From NCBI GenBank assembly GCA_944371995.1, contig CALVYD010000012.1, positions 1-42,909 on the forward strand: a DNA stretch of 42,909 bases, read 5' to 3'. A program made the translations under genes and the position numbers. The notes under the pieces were generated by a model. That model worked only from the letters and a program-made list of their open reading frames with translations. It did no database searches and had not been told where the DNA came from. The first letter of the stretch is position 1; the number at the start of each line of letters is the position of its first letter. The stretch is from an uncultured Bacilli bacterium (GTDB lineage Bacteria; Bacillota_I; Bacilli_A; RF39; UBA660). Below, piece by piece: positions 33,327 to 41,327 of this stretch.

Positions 33327-33332
33327 ATGTTT

Positions 33333-33540
33333 ATATTTTTCATAGATAAATGGTTAGTAGTAATTATTTTTTTTGATAGAGATCTAGTGGTTGGTGGAAA
33401 CTAGAGAGGAATAATTATGAATTACGACATTTGGAGAAAAAACGTTTATCGCGTTAAGATATTTAAGTGTATGGAGATATCCATAAAGTAAGGTGGTACC
33501 GCGAACAATTCGTCCTTATAGGCGAGTTGTTCTTTTTTTT
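33333..33540 (+). promoter_or_regulatory. T-box leader, tyrosine type
   Basis: A tRNA-dependent attenuator. The T-box core AAGGTGGTACCGCG is at 33490-33503. The terminator stem is 12 bp with G-U pairs (33503-33514 with 33521-33532) and runs into eight T. Stem I has CTAGTGG...CTAG pairing near 33384-33404. The likely specifier is the Tyr codon TAC at 33423-33425 (GAATTACGAC), consistent with tyrS downstream. It also controls the CYTH gene that lies first. Confidence 0.93.
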
Positions 33541-33552
33541 GGAGGTGATAGT

Positions 33553-34098
33553 TTGGATACTGAGTATGAAGTTCGTGTATTAGAGATTAATGTAGAGGAT
33601 ATTGAAAAAAAGTTAGAAGAATTAGGTGCGGTTTTTTGCTGGGATCATTTGCAACGAAGATATGTTTATGATTTTATTCCTAAGATTGATGGTAAATGGA
33701 TTCGCTTACGTACTAATGGTGATAAGACGACACTTACTATTAAAAATATTGTGTCTTCTACTATAGATGGTACTCAGGAGTTAGAAATTATCGTTGATAA
33801 TTTTGAAAAAACTAATCTGTTTTTAAATGAGTTAGGTTTTGTTGCTAAAGGCTATCAAGAAAATAGACGACGTCAGTATATTTTGGATGGTGTTGAAGTT
33901 GATATCGATTATTGGCCTATGATTCCTACTTATTTAGAAATTGAAGGAAAAAGTGAAAATGATGTATATCAAGTGTTAGAAAAACTTGGTATTTCTAAAG
34001 ATTCTGCTACTAGTAGAGATGTAGAAGGAATATATTTAGATTATGGATATGATTTAGAGGCAATATATAATTTAAAATTAGAGGAGGAAAGAAAATGA
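33553..34098 (+). CDS. CYTH-domain protein (class IV adenylate cyclase-like)
   Basis: A 181-residue protein of the CYTH fold, which handles triphosphates in a tunnel with metal ions. The N-terminal signature is E4-x-E6-x-R8 (TEYEVRV) where the family usually has ExExK. RRYVYDF, WIRLRTNGDKTTLTIK, QELEI, RRQYILDGVEVDIDYWP and YLEIEG are further family strands. CyaB-like adenylate cyclases and small triphosphatases share this fold, so cAMP synthesis is not proven. TTG 33553 follows a full GGAGGTGAT site; the longer frame upstream runs through the T-box and is not real. It overlaps tyrS by four bases (ATGA). Confidence 0.88.
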   Translation: MDTEYEVRVLEINVEDIEKKLEELGAVFCWDHLQRRYVYDFIPKIDGKWIRLRTNGDKTTLTIKNIVSSTIDGTQELEIIVDNFEKTNLFLNELGFVAKGYQENRRRQYILDGVEVDIDYWPMIPTYLEIEGKSENDVYQVLEKLGISKDSATSRDVEGIYLDYGYDLEAIYNLKLEEERK

Positions 34099-35321
34099 CA
34101 TTTTTTGAAGAATTGCAATGGAGAGATTTGATTAAGGATATTTCTAGTCCTGAACTTGAAAAAAAATTAAATGAAGGTGGTTTGAAGTTTTATATAGGTG
34201 CAGATCCTACTGCAGAAAGTTTGCATATTGGACAATTTCCTACATTTTTAATGATAGAGCGTTTAAAACGAGCTGGACATCATCCTTTTATTTTAGTAGG
34301 TGGTGCAACAGGACGTGTAGGGGATCCTAGAGGAACTGGAGAACGTGAAAAAGCAGAGATTTCTGTTATTGAACATAATTATGAAAAAATAAAAAAACAA
34401 ATGAAAAAATTATTTGGTGATGAGATTCAATTAGTTAATAATTTTGATTGGTTTCAACATATAAATTATATTGATTTTTTACGCGATGTTGGTAAATATA
34501 TTAATGTAACTTATATGCTTAATAAAGATTTAGTAAAACGTCAATTAGATATTGGAATTAGCTATGCTGAGTTTTCATATATGTTGATACAAGGTTATGA
34601 TTTTAAAGAGTTGCATGATAAGTATGGAATAAATTTACAATTTGGTGGTTCTGATCAATGGGGTAATTTGACTACTGGGATTGAACTTATTAGAAAACTT
34701 AATAATGAAGAAGTATATGCTTTTTCTATGCCACTTACATTAGACTCTACTGGAAAAAAATTAGGTAAAAGTTATGGAAATGCTTTATGGTTAGATGAAG
34801 AAAAAACATCTAGTTATGAAATGTATCAATATATTTTAAATTTCGAAGATTCTATGGTAGAAGAGTATTTGAAAAAATTTACTTTTTTAAGTAAAGAGGA
34901 AATTGAGTCTATTATGGCTGAACATAATCAATATCCAGAAAAGAGAATTGCTCAAAAAAGACTTGCGAAAGAAGTCCTTGATTTTATACATGGGGAAGAT
35001 GCTTATGAGAAGGCTGTTAAAATTAGTGAATCTTTGTTTAGTGGTAATATTAAAGAACTTTCTGCTAGAGAGATTGAAGATGCTTTCAAGGGTATTGAAC
35101 CATTTGTTGCGAAGGAAGCTAATTTGGTTGATTTTTTAGTAGAGTTTGGTATTTGTTCTAGTAAGAGAGAAGCACGTGAGTTTATTAGTAATGGATCTAT
35201 TAGTGTTAATGGTGAAAAAGTGACAGATTTAGATTTTCAAATTACAAAAAGTGACTCTATAGAACAAAAATATGTAGTTATTAGACGTGGAAAGAAGAAA
35301 TATTTTATTGGTAAATTTTAA
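34095..35321 (+). CDS. tyrS: Tyrosyl-tRNA synthetase
   Basis: Charges tRNA-Tyr. A class I synthetase of 408 residues with the HIGH-type motif HIGQ (44-47, in ADPTAESLHIGQF), the tyrosine-binding YMLIQGYDF region, QFGGSDQWGN, a KMSKS-type KLGKS loop (222-226) and a C-terminal S4 RNA-binding domain (about 340-408). Its start overlaps the CYTH gene. Control is by the tyrosine T-box upstream. Confidence 0.98.
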   Translation: MTFFEELQWRDLIKDISSPELEKKLNEGGLKFYIGADPTAESLHIGQFPTFLMIERLKRAGHHPFILVGGATGRVGDPRGTGEREKAEISVIEHNYEKIKKQMKKLFGDEIQLVNNFDWFQHINYIDFLRDVGKYINVTYMLNKDLVKRQLDIGISYAEFSYMLIQGYDFKELHDKYGINLQFGGSDQWGNLTTGIELIRKLNNEEVYAFSMPLTLDSTGKKLGKSYGNALWLDEEKTSSYEMYQYILNFEDSMVEEYLKKFTFLSKEEIESIMAEHNQYPEKRIAQKRLAKEVLDFIHGEDAYEKAVKISESLFSGNIKELSAREIEDAFKGIEPFVAKEANLVDFLVEFGICSSKREAREFISNGSISVNGEKVTDLDFQITKSDSIEQKYVVIRRGKKKYFIGKF

Positions 35322-35347
35322 AAAGCTATCCTTCGGGATAGTTTTTC
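35320..35347 (+). terminator. Terminator after tyrS
   Basis: A stem CTATCC/GGATAG closed by a stable TTCG tetraloop and extended by A/T pairs, followed by T residues. Confidence 0.85.
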
Positions 35348-35421
35348 TATGTAGCGATGTTGTTAAAATGATTATTTCTTGATATATTAATAAGTATCAT
35401 AGATGTTTAGGAGGATAGATA

Positions 35422-35955
35422 ATGAAGATTACTTTAGTTAGACATGGGCAAACAGAACAAAACTATCAGAATATTCTTAATGGTAGGTCAAATGATTTGT
35501 TAAATGATACTGGAAGAAGACAATGTCAAAAGTTAAGGGAACAGCTTAAAGATGTTCATTTTGATTTGTGTTATATGTCTCCTTTAGTTAGAACAGTTGA
35601 GACAGCTTTTATTTTGATTGGTGATAGAGTAGAGACATTTCCCGATAAGAGATTAATAGAGCGTGATATGGGAGAGTTGACTGGTAAATCTAGAGATCTT
35701 TATGATGTTAAAAAGTATTGGGATTATGATTTAAACTCTTCTGATTTAGGAGTAGAAGCTATTCAAGAGGTATTTAAGAGATGTGAAGATTTTTTAGAGT
35801 ATGTTATGAAAAAGCACCCTAATGGACATATTTTAGTTGTATCTCATGGAGCTCCGGTTCGAGCTTTGTATCATTTAATTAAACATCATAATCTACATTC
35901 TAATCTTTTAACAATCTCTATTCCTAATTGTTATTGTGAAACTTTTGAAATGTAA
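35422..35955 (+). CDS. Histidine phosphatase family protein
   Basis: A phosphatase of 177 residues from the phosphoglycerate mutase-like superfamily. The phosphohistidine motif is R7-H8-G9 (LVRHGQTEQN), with a second catalytic His142 in VVSHGAPVRAL and the acidic ERDMGELTG block between. The substrate (sugar phosphate, cofactor or nucleotide) is not readable. AGGAGG precedes the ATG. A weak hairpin (GATAA/TTATC) with a T run follows near 35975-36003. Confidence 0.92.
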   Translation: MKITLVRHGQTEQNYQNILNGRSNDLLNDTGRRQCQKLREQLKDVHFDLCYMSPLVRTVETAFILIGDRVETFPDKRLIERDMGELTGKSRDLYDVKKYWDYDLNSSDLGVEAIQEVFKRCEDFLEYVMKKHPNGHILVVSHGAPVRALYHLIKHHNLHSNLLTISIPNCYCETFEM

Positions 35956-36001
35956 ATAAAAATAGTTAGTGTTTGATAAGACTAGTAAATTATCTGTTTT
36001 T

Positions 36002-36030
36002 TTGTAAAAAATATTTTTGTATGTTATACT
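36002..36030 (+). promoter_or_regulatory. Promoter of the 36049 gene
   Basis: TTGTAA (36002-36007), exact 17-bp spacer ending in TGT, TATACT (36025-36030). Confidence 0.72.
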
Positions 36031-36048
36031 TTTTTTGAGGTGATTAAG

Positions 36049-36597
36049 TTGAGGAATGAATTTAAAATTCAATATCAAAGTTTAGTTCGTAATACAAATC
36101 AATATCGTCAACGATATCTTGGTATTGCAAGTAAATATTCTGGATTTGACGGGGATATTAATTCTGTTTCAAACGAACAGGATAGAGAAGCTATGAAAAC
36201 TTTAAAATCTTTCTTAGATTCAGATACTTTTAAATTACAGGTGATGCAAGGACTAATGCCATACCAATCAGGTACGACATCAGCTTATCCAATGAAGGAT
36301 GTTTTAAATAATAATGATTTACCAGTTTATTGTGATGCTACTAATTCACAAACAGGTGAATATTTTATTAATGTTTGTGGTAGTCTTGTGTCAGTTGAAA
36401 GTGATATCTTACGTCCACAGGAATATCAAGATATTTATACTAGTTCTTTGAATCAATTAATTTCAGAAGGTAAAATAACACAAGATATGATTGCTATTGA
36501 TCCTAATGTTGCGACTTCAGAGTCAGAATTAGATAAGATGTTTTCTGAAAATCAAGAAGCACAATCTTTATATAACAGTAGAGGTAAAAGTTTATAA
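36049..36597 (+). CDS. Hypothetical protein, 182 residues
   Basis: Not recognised. A soluble protein with an N-terminal helical region (RNEFKIQYQSLVRNTNQYRQ), a middle with Asp and Ser (SKYSGFDGDINSVSNEQDRE), a short beta-like block (DLPVYCDATNSQTGEYFINVCGSLV) and a helical C-terminus. No membrane segment or signal. TTG 36049 is preferred because GAGGTGA is at 36037-36043; a GTG at 36040 overlaps that site. It has its own promoter and a strong terminator, so it is a deliberate unit. Confidence 0.65.
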   Translation: MRNEFKIQYQSLVRNTNQYRQRYLGIASKYSGFDGDINSVSNEQDREAMKTLKSFLDSDTFKLQVMQGLMPYQSGTTSAYPMKDVLNNNDLPVYCDATNSQTGEYFINVCGSLVSVESDILRPQEYQDIYTSSLNQLISEGKITQDMIAIDPNVATSESELDKMFSENQEAQSLYNSRGKSL

Positions 36598-36612
36598 TTA
36601 TCTGTTAAAAAG

Positions 36613-36649
36613 AAAGACTTGAGTTCATTTAGTGAATTCGAGTCTTTTT
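36613..36649 (+). terminator. Terminator after the 36049 gene
   Basis: A 15-bp stem with two G-U pairs (36613-36627 with 36633-36647, 5-nt loop) ending in T residues. The following 70 bases hold no feature I can see. Confidence 0.88.
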
Positions 36650-36713
36650 ATTTTATAGGAGTAATTATAGGTATGCAGTGAGTATAGTATTTATATAGGA
36701 AAATCAGTAATAT

Positions 36714-36740
36714 AAAAAAAAACACTAGTTTATCTAGTGC
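36714..36740 (-). terminator. Terminator of rpsD
   Basis: Minus strand CACTAG/CTAGTG stem (36723-36728 with 36734-36739) followed by a run of T (plus-strand A at 36714-36721). Confidence 0.8.
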
Positions 36741-36746
36741 TTTTTT

Positions 36747-37349
36747 CTATTTGTTGTAGAATTCAACGATTAATGCTTCATTAATATCAGCATTTAATTC
36801 ATTTCTTTCAGGAAGTCTAACATAAGTTCCTTCCATTTTTCCTTCATCATAAGTAATGAAGTCTACACGTCTTGTAACTTTAGCTAAGCTATCAGCAACA
36901 ACTTTTAAGTTCTTATGATCTTCTTTAAGAGAAATTACATCTCCAACTTTTACTTGGTATGATGGAATATCTACTTTTTTACCATTTACTGTTACATGTC
37001 CATGGTTTACTAATTGTCTAGCTCCACGACGAGTTGTTGCGAAACCAATTCTGTAAACTAAGTTATCTAGACGAGACTCTAACATTCTTAAGAAGTTAGT
37101 ACCTGTAACACCTTTTAATTTAGAAGCTTTGTCAAATGTATTTCTAAATTGTCTTTCGTTTAATCCATACATGAAACGAACTTTTTGTTTTTCTTTTAAT
37201 TGTGTTCCGTAGTCAGATAACTTACCTTTACGTGCATTACCATGTTGTCCTGGTCCATAAGGACGACGAGCTAATTCTTTTCCAGTTTCACTGATTGAGA
37301 ATCCAACATGACGAGCTTTCTTATAACTTGGTCCAGTATATCTTGCCAT
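36747..37349 (-). CDS. rpsD: Ribosomal protein S4
   Basis: Small-subunit protein that nucleates 16S rRNA folding and controls its own synthesis in many bacteria. The 200-residue protein has [16 protein letters not shown], the [10 protein letters not shown] block and an S4 RNA-binding domain ([37 protein letters not shown]). No zinc-binding cysteines, so it is the zinc-free form. The ATG at 37349 follows AAAGGAG at proper distance; a longer frame up to 37370 runs through that site. It stands alone, as in Bacillus. Confidence 0.98.
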   Translation of the reverse strand: MARYTGPSYKKARHVGFSISETGKELARRPYGPGQHGNARKGKLSDYGTQLKEKQKVRFMYGLNERQFRNTFDKASKLKGVTGTNFLRMLESRLDNLVYRIGFATTRRGARQLVNHGHVTVNGKKVDIPSYQVKVGDVISLKEDHKNLKVVADSLAKVTRRVDFITYDEGKMEGTYVRLPERNELNADINEALIVEFYNK

Positions 37350-37505
37350 AATTTTACTCCTTTCTTTCAAATATTACATTCATTGAAAGTGATTTAGTCG
37401 TACTTTAGGGAGTTTTTCTATTCTTTCGCGTAAACAGCACTTGTTACTTGAATTTGCAAAAAACACTTTAAAATACTCTAAATCTGCTGTTTCAAGTGAA
37501 TTGCA
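37350..37505 (-). promoter_or_regulatory. Long rpsD leader, probable S4 autoregulatory element
   Basis: The predicted transcript starts near 37505, leaving an untranslated leader of about 155 bases. On the minus strand it contains AACAGCA pairing with TGCTGTT and a CACTTGAA/TTCAAGT pair that can overlap it, plus GTTTACGCGAAAG near the middle. This is compatible with a pseudoknot-type S4-binding leader; no terminator hairpin is seen inside, so translational control is more likely. Recognition is structural, not by a known exact motif. Confidence 0.55.
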
Positions 37506-37511
37506 GTTTTA

Positions 37512-37540
37512 ATTATAATAAAAAAATATTGATATGTCAA
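37512..37540 (-). promoter_or_regulatory. Consensus promoter of rpsD
   Basis: Minus strand perfect TTGACA (37535-37540), exact 17-bp spacer, perfect TATAAT (37512-37517). It is the only full consensus sigma-A site in the window. Confidence 0.88.
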
Positions 37541-37584
37541 TGTTTTTTGTTTCTTTTCCTTTACAGTTCATTGACATTTCTTGG

Positions 37585-37613
37585 TTGCTATGATTGAAAG
37601 TTTATTATATAAT
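37585..37613 (+). promoter_or_regulatory. Promoter of the 37632 gene
   Basis: TTGCTA (37585-37590), 17-bp spacer, TATAAT (37608-37613). Confidence 0.65.
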
Positions 37614-37631
37614 CAAAATGAGGTGAATATT

Positions 37632-38711
37632 ATGAAGATTCAAGATACTTCTAGTCTTGGTAGAGATTATAGTGAATGTGAGGAATTTATTAATATTTGT
37701 ACATCTGCATTTCCTACAGCTATCGAACTTCCTTATACAGAGCTTGCTAATTATTTTTTAGATTATGCTATTTCTTCTGGAAAAGTTAGAGATTATAGTT
37801 CTGGATTAGATAGTCAGGCAAAAGACATGAGTGAACTTCGAAATTCTGTTGCAGGTTTATCAACTAGAGAACAACAAGTTTTAGATAGTCTTAGAAGTTT
37901 ACTTTCTCACTATGATAACGAAAAAAATTTAAGTCCAGATGTTTGGAAGTCATTACAACAGTTAACGAGTGCAGGTTTTACTACTAGTAAAGAAAGAGAT
38001 GTGAAATCCACTAATTTAAGTATGGATACTAATCAATATATGGATCAGTCTCTTGATACTCGTGATCAACAAGAGGTAATGAGAAATTCTATTGCTGGTA
38101 TGCAACAAAGTCTAGATGCTATTCAACATTTAGATATTGATGGTCAAAGAAGAATAGATAGAGTAGAAGTTAGTGAACGACATATGGAAAGAATTGATGC
38201 TATTCCAAATATTAGTTCTGAGCAAAAAGAGATATTAAAGAATATGCTAGTTAGTTATGTTGGTATGAGAGTAGAATCATTTAAAGCAGTAGAAGATTTA
38301 GCTCATAGAGCAGTAGGTGCTTATCAACATGGTGAAATTCTTGATGTTCATTTTTCTGATTCAGAATTTCGTGACAAATATCTTGTAGCGATGAAAGGAT
38401 TAGATGATTTAAGTAGTTCTTTTTCTGAAGATTTATATGGAATGATTAACCCTACCGTTTATGCTGTTAGAAAAGAAAATTTTCAGGCAGATATTATGGC
38501 TATGAATATGTTTCGGGATTATCAAAAGAATGGTTTTGTAGATAAGACGGAAGCCTTTAATTTATCTATGATGGATGGCCTTAATTATACTACGCAGGAT
38601 GCTCTTGTTGTGTTAGGTAATACTAGGGATGCTAGAAGCTCTGAATTATCTGCTATGTTACAAGATAGTTCTACTGCTAATTATGTAGAGACAAATTCTA
38701 TGGCAAAATAA
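37632..38711 (+). CDS. Hypothetical protein, 359 residues
   Basis: Not recognised. A soluble acidic protein, mostly helical by composition, with no signal or membrane segment. Visible segments: an N-terminal domain (CEEFINICTSAFPTAIELPY), a Gln/Asp-rich middle (about 140-190, MDTNQYMDQSLDTRDQQEV) and a helical C-terminal domain (SFSEDLYGMINPTVYAVRKE, then FQADIMAMNMFRDYQ). ATG 37632 follows GAGGTGA; the frame extends upstream to 37581 but there through the promoter. It has its own promoter and terminator next to rpsD. Confidence 0.68.
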   Translation: MKIQDTSSLGRDYSECEEFINICTSAFPTAIELPYTELANYFLDYAISSGKVRDYSSGLDSQAKDMSELRNSVAGLSTREQQVLDSLRSLLSHYDNEKNLSPDVWKSLQQLTSAGFTTSKERDVKSTNLSMDTNQYMDQSLDTRDQQEVMRNSIAGMQQSLDAIQHLDIDGQRRIDRVEVSERHMERIDAIPNISSEQKEILKNMLVSYVGMRVESFKAVEDLAHRAVGAYQHGEILDVHFSDSEFRDKYLVAMKGLDDLSSSFSEDLYGMINPTVYAVRKENFQADIMAMNMFRDYQKNGFVDKTEAFNLSMMDGLNYTTQDALVVLGNTRDARSSELSAMLQDSSTANYVETNSMAK

Positions 38712-38722
38712 TTTGTACCTAG

Positions 38723-38752
38723 AGGCTTTGACTTTTATGTCTTAGTCTTTTT
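38723..38752 (+). terminator. Probable terminator after the 37632 gene
   Basis: An interrupted stem: AGGCT/AGTCT and GAC/GTC with a symmetric TT/TT internal loop and a 6-nt loop, then T residues. Confidence 0.55.
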
Positions 38753-38772
38753 CTTTTGGAATTTTTTTCTTG

Positions 38773-38800
38773 TTGTTTAATTTTATATTTTTGATAAAAT
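38773..38800 (+). promoter_or_regulatory. Promoter of ezrA
   Basis: TTGTTT (38773-38778), 16-bp spacer ending in TGA, TAAAAT (38795-38800). A second extended -10 (TGTTAGAAT, 38824-38832) lies closer to the gene. Confidence 0.55.
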
Positions 38801-38860
38801 AGTAGAAATTTATGTGTATTTTGTGTTAGAATATGAATAGATATCGTAAGGTGGTGAAGT

Positions 38861-40573
38861 ATGCAAGGACAGTATTTAGTTTTAGGTTCTTATTTAGTTA
38901 TTTGTATTATTATTGTAATTGTTGCACTTCACTTTATTCGTCGTGGTATTACCAATCGTTATCGTAAGCAAGTAAAAGAGTTGGAAGTTGCTAAAAACAT
39001 GGTTGCTAGTACTCCGGTTTCTTTGGAATTATCTAAGGTAGAGCCAATCATTAAAAATGATAAGATGGAAGAGAAATATAATGACTGGCAAGAACAATTT
39101 GATGATTTACGTGAAAAGAAATTAGCTAAAATTGATGATATGTTGATTGATTTAGATATTTATATAGATAAAAGAGACTATAAGACTTGTCTATATCGTC
39201 TTGCTAAGGCAGAGTTAGAGATTTATAAAGCTCGTGAATCCGCTGATTATTTGTTAGATGAGATAAAAGAGATTACGTTAAGTGAAGAGAAATATCGTGC
39301 TATTGTTATTAAATTAAAGACAAAGTATCGTGAGCTTAATAAAGAATTTCAGGATCATAAGCAAATGTATGATGAAATGCAAGAAGCGATAGAGTTACAA
39401 CTTGAAAATATAGAGCGAAGATTTTTAGATTTTGAAAAAGTCATGGAAAAAAACGAATATAGTGAAGTTGTACATATTGTTAAAGCTTTAGATGCTATGA
39501 TTGATCATATTAGTATTGTTATTAAAGAAGTTCCAGATTTATTATTGATGGCTAAGCAGATTATTCCTTCGAGAATGAAAGAAATTAAAGAGTTAAATGA
39601 TGATATGGTAAAGCAAGAATATCCTTTAGATTACTTAAATATTGATTATAATTTGGAGGAATCAAGGAAAAATATAGATCATATTTTGGATAAGATTAGA
39701 GTTCTTAATTTGGAAGACTGTATGTTTGAATTAAAAACTATGCTTGAATATTTTGATTCTTTGTTTGTGGATTTTGAAAAAGAAAGATTATCTAGGAAAG
39801 TATATGAAGAAACAGAGACTGATTTTTCAAAGAAGTTAGCTAAGACTAATAAGGTTGTTCAAGAAGTATATAATCAACTTGATGATATTAAAAGTATGTA
39901 TGATTTAAATGATCAAGATGTAGAGACTATTCATGAAGTTAATAAAATTTTAGTTGTGATTAATGATGATTATAAAAAGTTACTTGCTAAAGTAGAAGCT
40001 AAATCTACACCTTATTCTATGTTACATAAAGAAATTGAAGAATTGACAGTGCGATTAAAACAAATGGAAGATGATTTGGATCAAGCATTAAAATCTCTAG
40101 GTAATATGTATGATGATGAAGTTCGAGCTAGAGAGCAGTTAGAAGAAATACAGGTATTCTTGAAGCAATGTAAAGAAAAAATGCGTGGTTATAAATTACC
40201 TATTATTACTAATAATTATTTTGTGCAGTTATCTGAAGCAAATGAAGCTATTGAAGAAGTTATTAAAGAATTGGAGCGAAAGCCTATTGTTATAAAGACG
40301 TTAAATACAAGAGTTGATACGGCTAGAGATTTGGTTTTAAAATTATATAACACTACTAATGAGATGATTAAAACTGCACAACTTGCGGAAATGGCAATTG
40401 TATTTGGAAATCGTTATCGAGCAACTTATGATGAGGTTGATTCGGGTTTGAGTGATGCAGAATCTTTGTTTTTTAAAGGGGAATATAAACAGGCTTTAGA
40501 TATATCGATTAAAGCTGTTTCTGTAGTAGATGAAAATATTTATAGAAAGTTGTTGGCGATTTATGATAAGTAA
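38861..40573 (+). CDS. ezrA: Septation ring formation regulator EzrA
   Basis: A membrane-anchored coiled-coil protein that limits FtsZ ring formation and links division to wall synthesis. The 570-residue protein has one N-terminal membrane segment (about 7-26), then four or more spectrin-like helical bundles with heptads throughout, the normal EzrA size. AAGGTGG precedes the ATG. The next gene starts inside its last codons. EzrA is restricted to Bacillota, mainly Bacilli, and is one of the best taxonomic markers in the window. Confidence 0.92.
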   Translation: MQGQYLVLGSYLVICIIIVIVALHFIRRGITNRYRKQVKELEVAKNMVASTPVSLELSKVEPIIKNDKMEEKYNDWQEQFDDLREKKLAKIDDMLIDLDIYIDKRDYKTCLYRLAKAELEIYKARESADYLLDEIKEITLSEEKYRAIVIKLKTKYRELNKEFQDHKQMYDEMQEAIELQLENIERRFLDFEKVMEKNEYSEVVHIVKALDAMIDHISIVIKEVPDLLLMAKQIIPSRMKEIKELNDDMVKQEYPLDYLNIDYNLEESRKNIDHILDKIRVLNLEDCMFELKTMLEYFDSLFVDFEKERLSRKVYEETETDFSKKLAKTNKVVQEVYNQLDDIKSMYDLNDQDVETIHEVNKILVVINDDYKKLLAKVEAKSTPYSMLHKEIEELTVRLKQMEDDLDQALKSLGNMYDDEVRAREQLEEIQVFLKQCKEKMRGYKLPIITNNYFVQLSEANEAIEEVIKELERKPIVIKTLNTRVDTARDLVLKLYNTTNEMIKTAQLAEMAIVFGNRYRATYDEVDSGLSDAESLFFKGEYKQALDISIKAVSVVDENIYRKLLAIYDK

Positions 40574-41189
40574 AAGAAAAAAAGGGTTTGGAGCTTATGA
40601 AATGCTTACTATATGCGTTATGTTACTTATTATTGTTGTTGTTGCTCTTGCTTACGTGTTTAAAACAGATTATACAGAGAAATATAAAGTAATGAGATAT
40701 AATGCTAAAATGTTGGGACTTAGTGTTTCTAATCTTTATTTGGAAGATGATAGTAAAAAACTTTATTATTTACAAGAGCTTATAGACTCTAAATTATATT
40801 CTGATGTTAAGAATCCTTTTCAAGGTGATAAGTTTTGTGATACATATTTATCTAAGGTTGAGATTAAAGATAATGATAAGAAATTTGTTACATTAGAGTG
40901 TGGTAATTATTTAATTTATAATCAAAATACTATCGATGAAGAATATGATATTTATCAGGCGTCTGAATGGTCATCTAAAAAACATAAGAATGACAATCAG
41001 GAAACTGTTTTTTATAATTATCAAGTTGATGGACAAGATGTATTTGAAGAATGGTTAGAAAAAGATATCTTTTTATATGAATATAATAAGAAAAATGGTA
41101 CTGAGTATTTGGATATTACTGAGATTCCAGAGGATGTATCTATTCAAGAAAAAACTATGTATCGTTATATAAAGAAAGTTAGTGATTGA
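40563..41189 (+). CDS. Prepilin-like membrane protein coupled to ezrA
   Basis: A 208-residue protein starting ISKRKKGFGAYEMLTICV. The pattern of basic residues, Gly, then Phe+1 and Glu+5, followed by about 20 hydrophobic residues, matches type IV prepilin signals (cleavage between Gly and Phe). The rest (about 40-208) is a soluble extracytoplasmic part rich in Lys, Asp and Tyr with two close cysteines (FCDTYLSK and LECGNYL), like pseudopilins. The ATG at 40563 lies in the last four codons of ezrA without a good ribosome binding site, so it probably relies on coupling; the frame from 40530 lies wholly inside ezrA. No pilus assembly genes are in the window. The resemblance to a pseudopilin is inferred from the N-terminus alone. 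Confidence 0.7.
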   Translation: MISKRKKGFGAYEMLTICVMLLIIVVVALAYVFKTDYTEKYKVMRYNAKMLGLSVSNLYLEDDSKKLYYLQELIDSKLYSDVKNPFQGDKFCDTYLSKVEIKDNDKKFVTLECGNYLIYNQNTIDEEYDIYQASEWSSKKHKNDNQETVFYNYQVDGQDVFEEWLEKDIFLYEYNKKNGTEYLDITEIPEDVSIQEKTMYRYIKKVSD

Positions 41190-41215
41190 GAAGAATTTAA
41201 TTTCTTCTTTTTTAT
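41189..41215 (+). terminator. Terminator after the prepilin-like gene
   Basis: A 7-bp stem AGAAGAA/TTCTTCT with a 6-nt loop then T residues. Confidence 0.75.
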
Positions 41216-41267
41216 GTATATATAAGGGTGATATTCATGTAGAGAATGAATATAAGATAATAAAGAA

Positions 41268-41295
41268 ATTTAAGTTTACTTAAATCTTTTTTTTT
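41268..41295 (+). terminator. Second terminator upstream of thiI
   Basis: A 7-bp stem ATTTAAG/CTTAAAT with TTTA loop followed by ten T. It overlaps the thiI promoter. Confidence 0.65.
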
Positions 41296-41303
41296 GATAA
41301 AAT
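41275..41303 (+). promoter_or_regulatory. Promoter of thiI
   Basis: TTTACT (41275-41280), 17-bp spacer ending in TGA, TAAAAT (41298-41303). The -35 box sits inside the preceding hairpin. Confidence 0.6.
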
Positions 41304-41327
41304 ACTTAGAGATATTGAGGTGATTAA

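Noticed and set aside
33493..33552. N-terminal extension of the CYTH frame
   Set aside because: It runs through the T-box core and terminator; the real start is TTG 33553 after GGAGGTGAT.
41238..41243. ATG-TAG two-codon frame after GGGTGAT between two terminators
   Set aside because: It has a ribosome-site-like sequence, but a start-stop element here has no downstream gene in range to regulate; probably chance.
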